This document shows positions 1 to 9,710 of a DNA stretch of 64,000 nt, piece after piece. Both the position numbers and the translations under genes were made by a program. The stretch's first letter is position 1; each line of letters opens with the position of its first letter. The notes under the pieces were generated by a model. It had not been told where the DNA came from, made no database searches, and saw only the letters and a list, made by a program, of their open reading frames with translations. The stretch is from Murinocardiopsis flavida (GTDB lineage: Bacteria > Actinomycetota > Actinomycetes > Streptosporangiales > Streptosporangiaceae), in NCBI RefSeq assembly GCF_003014485.1, contig NZ_PYGA01000009.1, positions 124,001-188,000 of the forward strand, written 5' to 3'.

Positions 1-649
1 GGCGGTGGTCCATGATCAGCGGCGCGTAGTCGGACCGGATGAGCGCCAGCGACCCCAGTGCCCACGGCAGCGGCCGCAGGCGCGCGGGGACGCCGCCCGC
101 CCCGCCGGAGTCACCGGACCCGTCGGACACGTCGGCTGGGGGCCCTGCTGCCGCCAGTACCTCCGCGCACTTCACATGCAGGTGCGCCGCCCGGATGAGC
201 GGATGCGTCTCCACGGCGGTGTCGGCGGCGAGGTCCCCGACACCGCGCGGACCGGCCGCGCCGAAATCGGGAATGGACGCGGCGAGGCGGGTGAGGTACG
301 CCGCGTCGAGGACCTGTCCCGCGCGGCAGTCCGCCGCCATGGCCGCGAGCGCGTCCTCCTCGGCGCGCAGGCGCTCGCGCAGGGCGGAGTCGCCGGGGCC
401 GAGGTCGGCCAGGCTCCACACCGCCCGCCGCGCGGCGGGCGCCGGGACCGCGCCAAGGCCCGCTGCGGCCCGCAGTTCGACGATGTGGCGGCGGAAGCCG
501 CGGCGCTGGTCCTCGGCCCGCTCGTCATCGGTTCTGCGCCGCCGCCGCGCCGCCCAGACCTCCCTCAGCCGGTCGACCTCGACCAGCCGGCCGCGGATGT
601 CGGCGGGGAACTGCAACGGGGACAGACCGTGGTCTCGGGGGGCGATCAC
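1..649 (-). CDS. Fic-like (FIDO-fold) protein, partial, active site apparently missing
   Basis: An open minus-strand frame runs from a GTG at 649 (an in-frame TAG lies just upstream) out of the window, giving 216 visible residues. The opening is HGLSPLQFPADIRGRLVEVD. Near residue 150 comes THPLIRAAHLHVK, which resembles the Fic helix before the active-site loop, and later LGSLALIRSDYAPLIMDHR, which resembles the helix after it. Canonical Fic AMP-transferases carry HPFxxGNGR between these two elements. Here there is instead a Gly/Ser/Asp/Pro-rich linker with no HPFxxGNGR, so AMP transfer looks unlikely for the visible part. The family call is inference from pattern only. No clear Shine-Dalgarno precedes the GTG. 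The gene is divergent from the acyltransferase. Confidence 0.5.
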   Translation of the reverse strand, partial: MIAPRDHGLSPLQFPADIRGRLVEVDRLREVWAARRRRRTDDERAEDQRRGFRRHIVELRAAAGLGAVPAPAARRAVWSLADLGPGDSALRERLRAEEDALAAMAADCRAGQVLDAAYLTRLAASIPDFGAAGPRGVGDLAADTAVETHPLIRAAHLHVKCAEVLAAAGPPADVSDGSGDSGGAGGVPARLRPLPWALGSLALIRSDYAPLIMDHR

Positions 650-812
650 GGAATCAAACTAACCACGGTGGATGCCCGGGAAACCCCCAATGGGCGGTAT
701 TCGCGCCGAACGTCCGCCTCGGCGTCCGGCGGCGCCCCGGCACCAGGGTGTGGCCCGCAGTTCAACCGGGGTTGGTGCGCTCCATTCCGGCGCGCAACGG
801 GCGCAGGGAAGC

Positions 813-2939
813 ATGGCCCGGCGCGGAGGGCCCCGGTTCGGGACCCCGGCCCCCGCACCGAAGCCCTCCCGCAGACCCGTGAAGGCGGCAGCCGTGCAGA
901 GCCCACCGACCGCGCCCGGTGCCAAGAGCGGGTACCGGCCGGAGATCCAGGGGCTGCGCGCCGTCGCCGTGCTCCTGGTGGCCGTGTACCACGTCTGGCT
1001 CGGCAGGGTGTCCGGCGGCGTCGATGTGTTCCTGCTGCTCACCGGGTTCCTGATCACGGGTTCCCTGGTGCGCGCCGTGGAGCGCGACGGAGGGGTGGGC
1101 CTGCTCGCCTTCTGGTCGCGCCTGCTCCGGCGGCTCTCCCCGGCGGCAGGGGTGGTCCTGCTCGGTGTGCTCGCCGCGACGGCCCTGTTCCTGCCCAAGG
1201 ACCGGTGGCGCGACACCATCGGCGAGGCCGTCGCGGCGGCGCTCTACCACGAGAATTACCGGCTCGCCTTCAACGCGGTCGACTACCTCGCCCAGGACGT
1301 CGCGGCGAGCCCCGTCCAGCACTTCTGGTCGCTGTCGATCCAGGGGCAGTTCTACATCGTGTGGCCCCTGCTGGTCGCCGCGGCGGCGTGGGCGGCCGCG
1401 CGGCGCCGCCTCCCCGTGCGCAAGGCCGTCGCGGCGGCCCTGGTGCTGGTCTTCGCGGCCTCACTGGCGTACTCCGTGTACATCACGGGCGCCGACCAGC
1501 GGTGGGCCTACTTCGACACTGGGGCGCGCCTGTGGGAGTTCGCCCTCGGCGGGCTGCTCGTCCTGGCACTGCCGCACCTGAACCCGCCCCGGGTGGCCCG
1601 CATCGCGCTGGGGTGGGGCGGGCTGGCGGCGCTCGTCCTGTGCGGGCTGCTGCTCCAGGTCTCCACCGTGTTCCCCGGCTACGCGGCGCTGTGGCCGACG
1701 CTCGCCGCGGGCGCGATCGTCGTCGCGGGCGGCACCGGCAGCCGCTTCGGCGCCGACCGGCTGCTGACACTGCGCCCGCTGCTCTACGTCGGCGGCATCT
1801 CCTACGCGCTGTACCTGTGGCACTGGCCGGTCCTCGTCTGCTACCTGGCGGTCACCGATCGGACGGCGGCCAGCCCGGTCGGCGGGGCCGCCGTCCTCGC
1901 CGTGTCCGTCGCGCTCGCCGCGGCGACCAAGGCGGTGGTGGAGGACGGCGTGCCGCGCCTGACCCGGGCCCGCACCACCCCGATGTGGTCGGCCGCTGTG
2001 GGAGCGGCCTGCCTCGCCCCGATGCTCGTCGCCTCCGGCGGCTGGTCCGCGGCGCTCGACGCGGAGCAGCGCGAGCGCGAGGCGTTCGTCGCCGACCCCG
2101 CGAACTACCCGGGCGCGCTCGCGGCGCGCAACGGCGGGAGCGGCCTGCGCGACCTGCCCGTCTACCCGGCCCCGGCGGAAGCGGCCGACGACGTTCCCGA
2201 GAGCTACCCCGACGGCTGCAACCAGAACGTCGCGGGCAGCGAGGTGCTGACCTGCGAGTACGGCGACCCCTCAGCGGAGCGCACGGTGGCGCTGGTGGGC
2301 GGCTCGCACGCGGCGCACTGGTTGCCCGCGCTGGCGGAGCTGGGCGAGGACCACGGCTGGCGGGTGGTCAACATCGTCAAGGGCGCCTGCCTGTTCACCG
2401 ACCTCGCGCAGACCTACAAGGGCGAGGACTACCCGGCGTGCGCCGAGTGGAACGAGGGCGTCCTCCGCGAACTCGCCGACCTCGGCCCGGACGTGGTGTT
2501 CAGCACCGCCACCACCAGCAGCATCGACAAGGAGGCGGGGTTCGGCGGTGAGGTGGTGGTCGACGGCTACGTCGACCGCTGGCGGGAGCTCGACGCGCTG
2601 GGGATCGACGTCGTGGGGGTGCGCGACACGCCCCGGTTCGGGTTCGACGTCGCCGAGTGCGTCGCGGAGAAGGGCCCGGAGGGGTGTGTCGGGCACGCGT
2701 CGCCGTCACTGGAGCGGACCTCGCCGCTGGCGGACCTGACGGAGTCGGGCGACGTGCCGGACAACGTGTCGTTCGTCGACGTCAACGACCTGCTGTGCGA
2801 GGACGGGCGGTGCCCGTCCGTCATCGGCAACGTGCTCGTCTACTGGGACAACGCCCATTTCACAGCGACCTTCGCCCGGACGCTCGCCCCCGCCATCGAG
2901 GACGAACTGAAGGCCGCCATGGGGGCAGGCGGGAGATAG
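813..2939 (+). CDS. Acyltransferase-3 membrane protein with C-terminal SGNH domain
   Basis: OafA/YrhL-type O-acyltransferase of 708 residues if ATG 813 is used. The N-terminal acyltransferase-3 part starts with YRPEIQGLRAVAVLLVAVYH near residue 44 and continues through about ten hydrophobic segments. An extracytoplasmic SGNH hydrolase-like domain follows, with the nucleophile in LVGGSHAAHW (about residue 496) and the C-terminal Asp/His pair in DNAHF (about residue 678). Family members acetylate cell-surface polysaccharide or peptidoglycan using cytosolic acyl-CoA. The start is uncertain: ATG 813 has a poorly spaced AGGGAA, GTG 879 would begin just before the conserved domain, and the frame is open back to 672. 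Substrate is unknown. Confidence 0.85.
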   Translation: MARRGGPRFGTPAPAPKPSRRPVKAAAVQSPPTAPGAKSGYRPEIQGLRAVAVLLVAVYHVWLGRVSGGVDVFLLLTGFLITGSLVRAVERDGGVGLLAFWSRLLRRLSPAAGVVLLGVLAATALFLPKDRWRDTIGEAVAAALYHENYRLAFNAVDYLAQDVAASPVQHFWSLSIQGQFYIVWPLLVAAAAWAAARRRLPVRKAVAAALVLVFAASLAYSVYITGADQRWAYFDTGARLWEFALGGLLVLALPHLNPPRVARIALGWGGLAALVLCGLLLQVSTVFPGYAALWPTLAAGAIVVAGGTGSRFGADRLLTLRPLLYVGGISYALYLWHWPVLVCYLAVTDRTAASPVGGAAVLAVSVALAAATKAVVEDGVPRLTRARTTPMWSAAVGAACLAPMLVASGGWSAALDAEQREREAFVADPANYPGALAARNGGSGLRDLPVYPAPAEAADDVPESYPDGCNQNVAGSEVLTCEYGDPSAERTVALVGGSHAAHWLPALAELGEDHGWRVVNIVKGACLFTDLAQTYKGEDYPACAEWNEGVLRELADLGPDVVFSTATTSSIDKEAGFGGEVVVDGYVDRWRELDALGIDVVGVRDTPRFGFDVAECVAEKGPEGCVGHASPSLERTSPLADLTESGDVPDNVSFVDVNDLLCEDGRCPSVIGNVLVYWDNAHFTATFARTLAPAIEDELKAAMGAGGR

Positions 2940-3030
2940 CGGAGCGTCCCTGGCGCTGTTCCCTCGACCCACGGTGCGGTCCGGCTGCGGCACTGCGCCA
3001 GGGCCGCCCAGCGGACCTGGCGAAATACCG

Positions 3031-3762
3031 CTAGCCGTCCGCCGCACTTCCCGGCGCGCCGTCCGGGCCGCCGTCCGGTCCGCTGTCATCTCCGCCTACC
3101 GGCTCCCCGTCCGCCGGGCGGCCCAGTTGGACGCCGATCTTCGCGGTCTCGGTCAGCAGCAGCTCGCCGAATCCGCGCACCTGCTCCTGGTCCATCCGGT
3201 ACGCCGGGCCCACGAGGCTCAGCGCGCCGACGATCCCCTGCGGCGCGACGATGGGCGCGGCGACGGCCGTGACGTCGGGCTCGGTGAGCGAACCGGCGCT
3301 CGCGTACCCGCTGTCGGGGAGCTCGCCGCGCAGCGCCCTCCCCGCGGCGGAGTCGCCCATGGGGACGGCGTGCCCCACCCAGCTCACGTGCCGGATGGAG
3401 TGGCTGCCCTCGGCCTGGGCGATGTACAGGGCGGTGTCGTCGAGGCCCGGCACGCTGAGGTAGGTGGACTCGCCGGTCTCCTGCGCGAGGAAGTCCATCG
3501 ACGGTTCGGCGAAGCCCACCAGCGACTCGCGGCTGAGCGCCTGCGCGCCGAGCTGGATGAGGCGGGCCCCCGGCCGGAACACCCCGGCGTCGTCGCGCCG
3601 GACGAACCCCGTGGCCTCCAGTGTGCGCAGCAGCCGCAGCGCCGTGCTCGTGGCGAGTCCGCTGCGGCGGGCGCACTCGGTGAGCGTCGTCTCCCCCTGA
3701 TCGGAGACGACCGCGAGGAGTTCGAGTGCGCGCTCGACGGCGCGGGTGGAGGGCTCAGCCAT
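3031..3762 (-). CDS. IclR-family transcriptional regulator
   Basis: IclR regulator, 243 residues. The N-terminal winged helix reads STRAVERALELLAVVSDQGETTL..CARRSGLATSTALRLLRTLEATGFV. The effector domain follows (SYLSV-like region, then GDSAAGRALRG and PIVAPQGIVGALSLVGPAYRMDQ). The C-terminus is a Gly/Asp/Pro-rich tail. ATG 3762 was chosen because GGGAGAA lies 7-13 bases upstream; in-frame ATGs further up (3786, 3867) lack such a site. It is divergent from the lyase-fold gene, so autoregulation and control of that neighbour are likely but inferred. Confidence 0.88.
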   Translation of the reverse strand: MAEPSTRAVERALELLAVVSDQGETTLTECARRSGLATSTALRLLRTLEATGFVRRDDAGVFRPGARLIQLGAQALSRESLVGFAEPSMDFLAQETGESTYLSVPGLDDTALYIAQAEGSHSIRHVSWVGHAVPMGDSAAGRALRGELPDSGYASAGSLTEPDVTAVAAPIVAPQGIVGALSLVGPAYRMDQEQVRGFGELLLTETAKIGVQLGRPADGEPVGGDDSGPDGGPDGAPGSAADG

Positions 3763-3861
3763 GGCCCGATTCTCCCGGACGGACATCAGGCGTGCGCCGG
3801 GACCCGCGGCGCGGCGTCGTGCGGGCCCGCCTCGGGCCCGCCTCGTTCCCGTCTCGTTTTC

Positions 3862-3873
3862 GTTCAATGGAAC
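3862..3873. promoter_or_regulatory. Candidate IclR operator (inverted repeat)
   Basis: GTTCAATGGAAC has GTTC/GAAC arms around a 4-base centre. It sits in the divergent IclR/lyase-fold intergenic region, just upstream of a possible promoter for the lyase-fold gene. The assignment to IclR is positional inference. Confidence 0.35.
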
Positions 3874-3877
3874 CTCT

Positions 3878-3905
3878 TTGCCGCCTGACGGCAGGATGGC
3901 ATACT
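3878..3905 (+). promoter_or_regulatory. Candidate sigma70-type promoter of the lyase-fold gene
   Basis: TTGCCG (3878-3883), 16-bp spacer, CATACT (3900-3905). The predicted start near 3912 leaves room for a leader before TTG 3939, but hardly any before ATG 3921. This supports the TTG start. Confidence 0.4.
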
Positions 3906-3938
3906 GCGATCATCACCTTGATGAAGAGGGGGTGCGCC

Positions 3939-5480
3939 TTGCTGCAACTCGACGGTTCCGCTCTGACCTGCGACCAAGTCGTCGCCGTCGCCAGAGGCGG
4001 CTCGCTGGTCAGGTACACCGGTGAGGCCCTGGCCCGCATCGACACCGCGGCGCGGCAGGCCGCCGCGGTCGCCGCGCGCAGCCCGGTGTACGGGCGCGGC
4101 ACCGGCGTCGGCGCCAACCGCACCGTCGCGATCGCCGCCGACGACGGCGGCCACGGCCTGCGCGTGCTGCGCAGTCACGCCGCTGCCGCCGGGCGGCCGC
4201 TGCCCGCCGCCGCCGTGCGCGCCATGCTGCTCGTCCGCGCGAACCAGCTCGCCCAGGGCGGCTCCGGCGTCGCCGCGGCGACCGCGCAGGCCCTGGTGCG
4301 GATGCTCAACGACGACGCCCTGCCCACCGTGCGCTCACACGGCTCCGTCGGCACCGGCGACCTCACCGGGCTCGCGGCGACCGCGCTCACCCTCATCGGC
4401 GAACGCCCCGCGACCCGCCCGTGGCAGCCCCTCACGGCGTTCGACGGCGCCGACGCGCTCGCGTTCATCAGCAGCAACGCCCTCACCCTCGGCCGCGCCG
4501 CGCTGGCCGCCTGGGACCTCGAACGGCTCATCCGCGCCGGCGCGGTGACCGCCGGGCTGTCCTTCGCCGCCGTCGACGGCAACACCGAGGCGTTCTCCGA
4601 GGCGGCGCGGCGCACCGCGCCGTCCGACGGGGTCGCGACCGTCGGCGACTGGCTGAGAGGGCTCACCGCCGCGGCCCCCGCTGCGGCGCGCGTGCAGGAC
4701 CCGTTCGGGTACCGCGCCTACCCGCAGGTCCACGGCGTCCTGGTCGACGCCTGGCGCGACCTCGCCGGTTCCGTCGAGACCCTCACCGCCACCGCCCAGG
4801 AGAACCCCCTGATCGTCACGGCCGCCCGCGACGACGACGCCGCGGCAGTGCACCACGGCGGCTTCCACCTCGCCGGCCTCGCACTGAAGCTCGACACGGT
4901 GCGGCTGGCCTTGGCGCAGACCACGCCGCTGCTCCTCGGGCGGCTGCGCACACTGAACGACCCCGCCTACACCCGCCTGCCCGCGTTCCTCGCCGCCGGT
5001 CCGGCGGGGGCGTCGGGGACGATGATCCTCGAGTACGTCGCCGCATCGGCGCACGGCGCCCTGCGCGCCGCCGCGGCACCGGTCGGCCTGGAGACCGCCG
5101 TCCTGTCGCACGGGACCGAGGAGGACGCCAGCTTCGCGTCCCTGGGCGCCCGCCAGTTGGAGGACGCCGTCGCGGCGTTCCGCCCCATGCTGGCCTGCGA
5201 GCTGCTCACCGCCGCGCGCGCCCTGCTGATGCGGGCGCCGGGCGCGCCGCGGTCGGCGGGCGGCCCGCTGGACGAGGCGCTGCGGCGCTGGGAGGAGCGC
5301 ACGGGCCCGCGTCCCGACGCGTTCGACGACCGCGACCTCCAGGACGAGCTGCTCGCCGCCGAGGAGATCGTCGGCGACCTCGCCGACCTGCTGCCGCGTC
5401 CCACCTACTACGGCGAGCGCCGCTACAGCAGCGACGAGATCGCGGCGCAGGGCGACCAGCTGGGGCTCATCACCGCGTGA
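3939..5480 (+). CDS. Histidine/aromatic ammonia-lyase-fold protein lacking the MIO triad
   Basis: 513 residues, the usual length for HutH-type lyases, with opening LLQLDGSALTCDQVVAVARGG typical of the family. TTG 3939 is preceded by AGAGGGGG at good spacing; ATG 3921 is an alternative without a ribosome site. Other family landmarks are recognisable: VYGRGTGVG, DPFGYRAYPQVHG and AQENPLIVTA. At the cofactor site, however, residues 135-142 read GSVGTGDL, where active enzymes have GSVGASGDL. The Ala-Ser-Gly that cyclises to the MIO electrophile is therefore missing and the loop is one residue shorter. The classical ammonia-lyase reaction is unlikely, and the real reaction is unknown. It is divergent from IclR and convergent with MerR. 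Confidence 0.75.
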   Translation: MLQLDGSALTCDQVVAVARGGSLVRYTGEALARIDTAARQAAAVAARSPVYGRGTGVGANRTVAIAADDGGHGLRVLRSHAAAAGRPLPAAAVRAMLLVRANQLAQGGSGVAAATAQALVRMLNDDALPTVRSHGSVGTGDLTGLAATALTLIGERPATRPWQPLTAFDGADALAFISSNALTLGRAALAAWDLERLIRAGAVTAGLSFAAVDGNTEAFSEAARRTAPSDGVATVGDWLRGLTAAAPAAARVQDPFGYRAYPQVHGVLVDAWRDLAGSVETLTATAQENPLIVTAARDDDAAAVHHGGFHLAGLALKLDTVRLALAQTTPLLLGRLRTLNDPAYTRLPAFLAAGPAGASGTMILEYVAASAHGALRAAAAPVGLETAVLSHGTEEDASFASLGARQLEDAVAAFRPMLACELLTAARALLMRAPGAPRSAGGPLDEALRRWEERTGPRPDAFDDRDLQDELLAAEEIVGDLADLLPRPTYYGERRYSSDEIAAQGDQLGLITA

Positions 5481-5501
5481 GCGCCCGAGCGCCCGCCCGC
5501 G

Positions 5502-5867
5502 TCAGCGCTCCCGCCGGAGCAGGCGCAGCGCCTTCTGCTTCTCGAAGTCCAGCGCGCGGGTGGGCGGCGGCGCGAGGCGGCCGAGCCGTTCGCCGTAGCC
5601 GCGCACCCGCTCCCTCGTAGCCGGCTCGGAAAGGACCCGCAGCGCGAACGACAGCGCGGCAGGGGTGATGTCGAAGCCCCGCTCCAGTTCCAGCCCCGCC
5701 GCGATGGTGCGCAGGTCGCCCTCTGTGAACCGGCGGTGCCGGTGCCCGCGCCCGGTGGGCTGCTCCTTCGTCACCGGCAGCAGCCCCAGCCCTTCGCGAT
5801 AGCGCAGCATGCGGGGCGTGGTGTCGAGCCGTTCGGCGGCGGCCGAGATCGGGATGTCGCGCTCCAT
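5502..5867 (-). CDS. MerR-family transcriptional regulator
   Basis: 121 residues. The N-terminal MerR helix-turn-helix reads IPISAAAERLDTTPRMLRYREGLGLLPV, followed by the wing GHRHRRFTEGDLRTIAAG. The C-terminal part is short and lacks an obvious cysteine metal site, which suggests a small organic ligand or partner. It ends 21 bp from the convergent lyase-fold gene and is divergent from ahcY, 145 bp away. Control of ahcY and the second hydrolase is plausible from position only. Confidence 0.85.
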   Translation of the reverse strand: MERDIPISAAAERLDTTPRMLRYREGLGLLPVTKEQPTGRGHRHRRFTEGDLRTIAAGLELERGFDITPAALSFALRVLSEPATRERVRGYGERLGRLAPPPTRALDFEKQKALRLLRRER

Positions 5868-5919
5868 AGGGCGAATCTAGGCGAGATCCGGCGCGCACGC
5901 CCCGCCGAACCGGCAAAAC

Positions 5920-5935
5920 TGACAATCCTGCGTCA
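5920..5935. promoter_or_regulatory. Candidate operator in MerR/ahcY divergent region
   Basis: TGACAATCCTGCGTCA is an inverted repeat with TGAC/GTCA arms. It lies 53 bp upstream of the MerR start and about 80 bp upstream of ahcY. MerR family operators are short dyads of this kind. No experimental support. Confidence 0.3.
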
Positions 5936-6012
5936 AATTGACCCGGTTTCCGGTGCCGGGGGAGCACCACCGCCCTAGACTCAGGTCGCATCCACACGAG
6001 GAGAGAAAACGC

Positions 6013-7446
<1,434 letters not shown>

Positions 7447-7464
7447 TCGCCAGCCGCACCGGAT

Positions 7465-8727
7465 ATGGCACAGCCAGCGAATGACGTCGCGGACCTCGGC
7501 CTCGCACGGGCCGGGGTCCGCCGCGTCGAATGGGCCGAACGGGCCATGCCCGCCCTGCGCGGCGTCCACCGCCGCTTCGCGGCCGACCGGCCGCTGGAGG
7601 GCTGGCGCATCGCGGCGTGCATGCACGTCACGGCCGAGACCGCGAACCTGCTGCGCGCCCTGAGCGCGGGCGGCGCCGACATCGCGCTCGCGGCGTCCAA
7701 CCCGATGTCCACCCAGGACGACACCGCCGCCGCACTCGTCGACGCCTACGGGGTGTCGGTGTACGCGCGCGCGGGCATGGACCCCGCCACCTACGAGCGC
7801 AACCTCGTCACCGTGCTGGAGCGGCGCCCGCACCTCCTCCTGGACGACGGCTGCGACCTCGTCAACACCGCGCACGCCGAACTCCCCGGGTTGCTCTCGG
7901 AGGTCCTCGGCGGCTGCGAGCAGACCACCACCGGCGTCATCCGGCTGCGGGGCATGAGCGCCGAAGGCGCCCTGCGCATCCCGATGATCGCCGTCAACGA
8001 CACCGCCACCAAGCGCATGTTCGACAACCGGTACGGCACCGGGCAGTCCACCATCGACGGCATCCTGCGGGCCACGAACACCATGCTCGCCGGCCGCACC
8101 ATGGTCGTCGCCGGGTTCGGCTTCTGCGGGCGCGGCCTCGCCGAGCGGGCGCGCGGCATGGGCGCCCGCGTCGTCGTCACCGAGGTCGACCCGGTCAAGG
8201 CGCTCGACGCCGTCATGCAGGGCTACACCGTCCTGCCCATGGAGCGGGCAGCCGCGATCGGGGACGTGTTCGTGACCGTCACCGGCAACCGCGACGTCGT
8301 CCGCGCCGAACACCTCGCGGCAATGAAGGACGGCGCGGTCCTCGCCAACTCCGGGCACTTCGACGTGGAGATCGACCTCCCCGCGCTGGAGGACCTCGCC
8401 GTGGAGGTGCGCCGCGAGGTCCGCCCGCAGGCCGACGAGTACGTCCTCGCCGACGGCCGCAGGCTCGTCCTGCTCGCCGAGGGCCGCCTGGTGAACCTCG
8501 GCGCCGCCGAGGGCCACCCGGCCGCCATCATGGACATGTCCTTCGCCGTGCAGGCCCTCACCGTCGACTACCTCGCGCGCAACCACAAGGACCTCGCACC
8601 CGGCGTGCACGACGTCCCCGGCGAGATCGACACCGAGGTCGCCCGGCTGGAACTCGCCGCGCTCAACGTCGACATCGACGCCATGACCCCCGGGCAGGAG
8701 GACTACCTCAGCTCCTGGCGGGTGTAG
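7465..8727 (+). CDS. Short, archaeal/Thermotoga-like adenosylhomocysteinase paralogue
   Basis: 420 residues, homologous to ahcY but of the short class. It has ASNPMSTQDDTAAAL and VNDTATKRMFDNRYGTGQST, which match the archaeal and Thermotoga forms more than the upstream copy. NAD-binding is conserved as VVAGFGFCGRGLAERA (about residue 213). The C-terminus ends EDYLSSWRV and lacks the Lys/Tyr tail of the long class. Short-class relatives in methanogens prefer S-inosylhomocysteine, so a substrate other than SAH is possible. Two classes side by side suggests division of labour rather than simple redundancy (inference). It is convergent with the RDD gene. Confidence 0.85.
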   Translation: MAQPANDVADLGLARAGVRRVEWAERAMPALRGVHRRFAADRPLEGWRIAACMHVTAETANLLRALSAGGADIALAASNPMSTQDDTAAALVDAYGVSVYARAGMDPATYERNLVTVLERRPHLLLDDGCDLVNTAHAELPGLLSEVLGGCEQTTTGVIRLRGMSAEGALRIPMIAVNDTATKRMFDNRYGTGQSTIDGILRATNTMLAGRTMVVAGFGFCGRGLAERARGMGARVVVTEVDPVKALDAVMQGYTVLPMERAAAIGDVFVTVTGNRDVVRAEHLAAMKDGAVLANSGHFDVEIDLPALEDLAVEVRREVRPQADEYVLADGRRLVLLAEGRLVNLGAAEGHPAAIMDMSFAVQALTVDYLARNHKDLAPGVHDVPGEIDTEVARLELAALNVDIDAMTPGQEDYLSSWRV

Positions 8728-8754
8728 TCCCGGCGTGCGGCGCGCCCCGGCGGG

Positions 8755-9552
8755 TCAGGCCGGACCGCCGGGGCGGCGGGCGGCGAGGCGCTCCTCCTCG
8801 CGGCGGCGCCGCTCGGCGAGCACCGCCGCCAGGAATTCGACCGGGCTGGCCTGCGGCGGCGGGGGCGGCGCCACCTGCTGGGCGACCATCGCGGCGATGC
8901 GGGCGCCCATCTCCGTGCGCGCCTGGTCGCCCAGTTCGTGGAAGCGCAGCACGTACTGGCGCGCGGTGTTGGCGGTGTCGGCGCTGAGCGCCGACAGCTC
9001 CGCGGTGCGCGCCCACTCCGCCATGTGCCGCGGCATCTGCACGATCCCGGAGTTGCGGTTCCCGCCCCGCTCCGACACCACGAACGTGCCGGCGAGGAAG
9101 TCGCCGACGCGCCGCCCCTGCGGGTTGACCAGTGACGTGTAGAGCGCGACGGAGCCGAAGGTGACCCAGAACTCGACCGCGCCGCACAACGCGCGCGCCA
9201 GCGCCTGGCGGAACCGCTCGGGCGAGCCGTCGATCCCGACCACCCGCATGCCGAGGACGAGCTTGCCGAGGGAGCGCCCCCGCGTCAGCGACTCGACCGC
9301 AGTCGGATAGCCGACGGCGATCAGGATGGTGAGCCCCAGCTGGACGGCCGCCGTCGCCGCGGGGTCGAGGCCCTCGGCGATCCGCGTGACCCCGAGGACG
9401 GCCAGGACCATCAGCGGGACCTGCACGAACGCGACGTCCATGCCCATGGCGAGCAGCCGGGTCACGAACCCGGCGGGCCGCAGGTCCAGCACGACGGCGT
9501 CGCCGGTGACCAGCGGGGCACGCCCGTAGTCGGCACCGTCCTGATTCGCCAC
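8755..9552 (-). CDS. RDD-family membrane protein
   Basis: 265 residues. The RDD domain starts with RPAGFVTRLLAMGMDVAFVQVPLMVLAVLG and has a second hydrophobic segment (LGLTILIAVGYPTAVESLTRGRSLGKLVLGMRVV), where the LGKLVLG motif is typical. The C-terminal cytoplasmic tail is charged and ends in a proline run plus an Arg/Glu-rich helix. GTG 9552 was chosen for the GGGAGG eight bases upstream; the longer frame is an artefact. The function of RDD proteins is poorly known. In actinobacteria they commonly sit beside SpoIIM, DUF58 and MoxR genes, as here. Confidence 0.88.
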   Translation of the reverse strand: MANQDGADYGRAPLVTGDAVVLDLRPAGFVTRLLAMGMDVAFVQVPLMVLAVLGVTRIAEGLDPAATAAVQLGLTILIAVGYPTAVESLTRGRSLGKLVLGMRVVGIDGSPERFRQALARALCGAVEFWVTFGSVALYTSLVNPQGRRVGDFLAGTFVVSERGGNRNSGIVQMPRHMAEWARTAELSALSADTANTARQYVLRFHELGDQARTEMGARIAAMVAQQVAPPPPPQASPVEFLAAVLAERRRREEERLAARRPGGPA

Positions 9553-9710
9553 CGGTGCGCCTCCCGAAGTCGGTGGTCGGTGAGCGGGCACCGCGCTGTG
9601 GGCGCGGGCCGCCTGTCCAGTGCATACCAGTCTGGCAGGATTACCGCGCAGCGGGCGCCACCGGCACTGCCCGCCGCGGCCGCCCCGCCGGGGTGAGTAG
9701 GGTCGGACCC

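Noticed and set aside
5-2551. Plus-strand 848-codon frame at the window start
   Set aside because: Its first part opposes the Fic-like frame and its second overlaps the acyltransferase in another frame; Arg/Pro/Gly-rich with no motif.
5881-6012. SAH riboswitch before ahcY
   Set aside because: The gene order is suggestive, but I could not find the conserved core sequence or its pseudoknot. A covariance search with the SAH riboswitch model would settle it.
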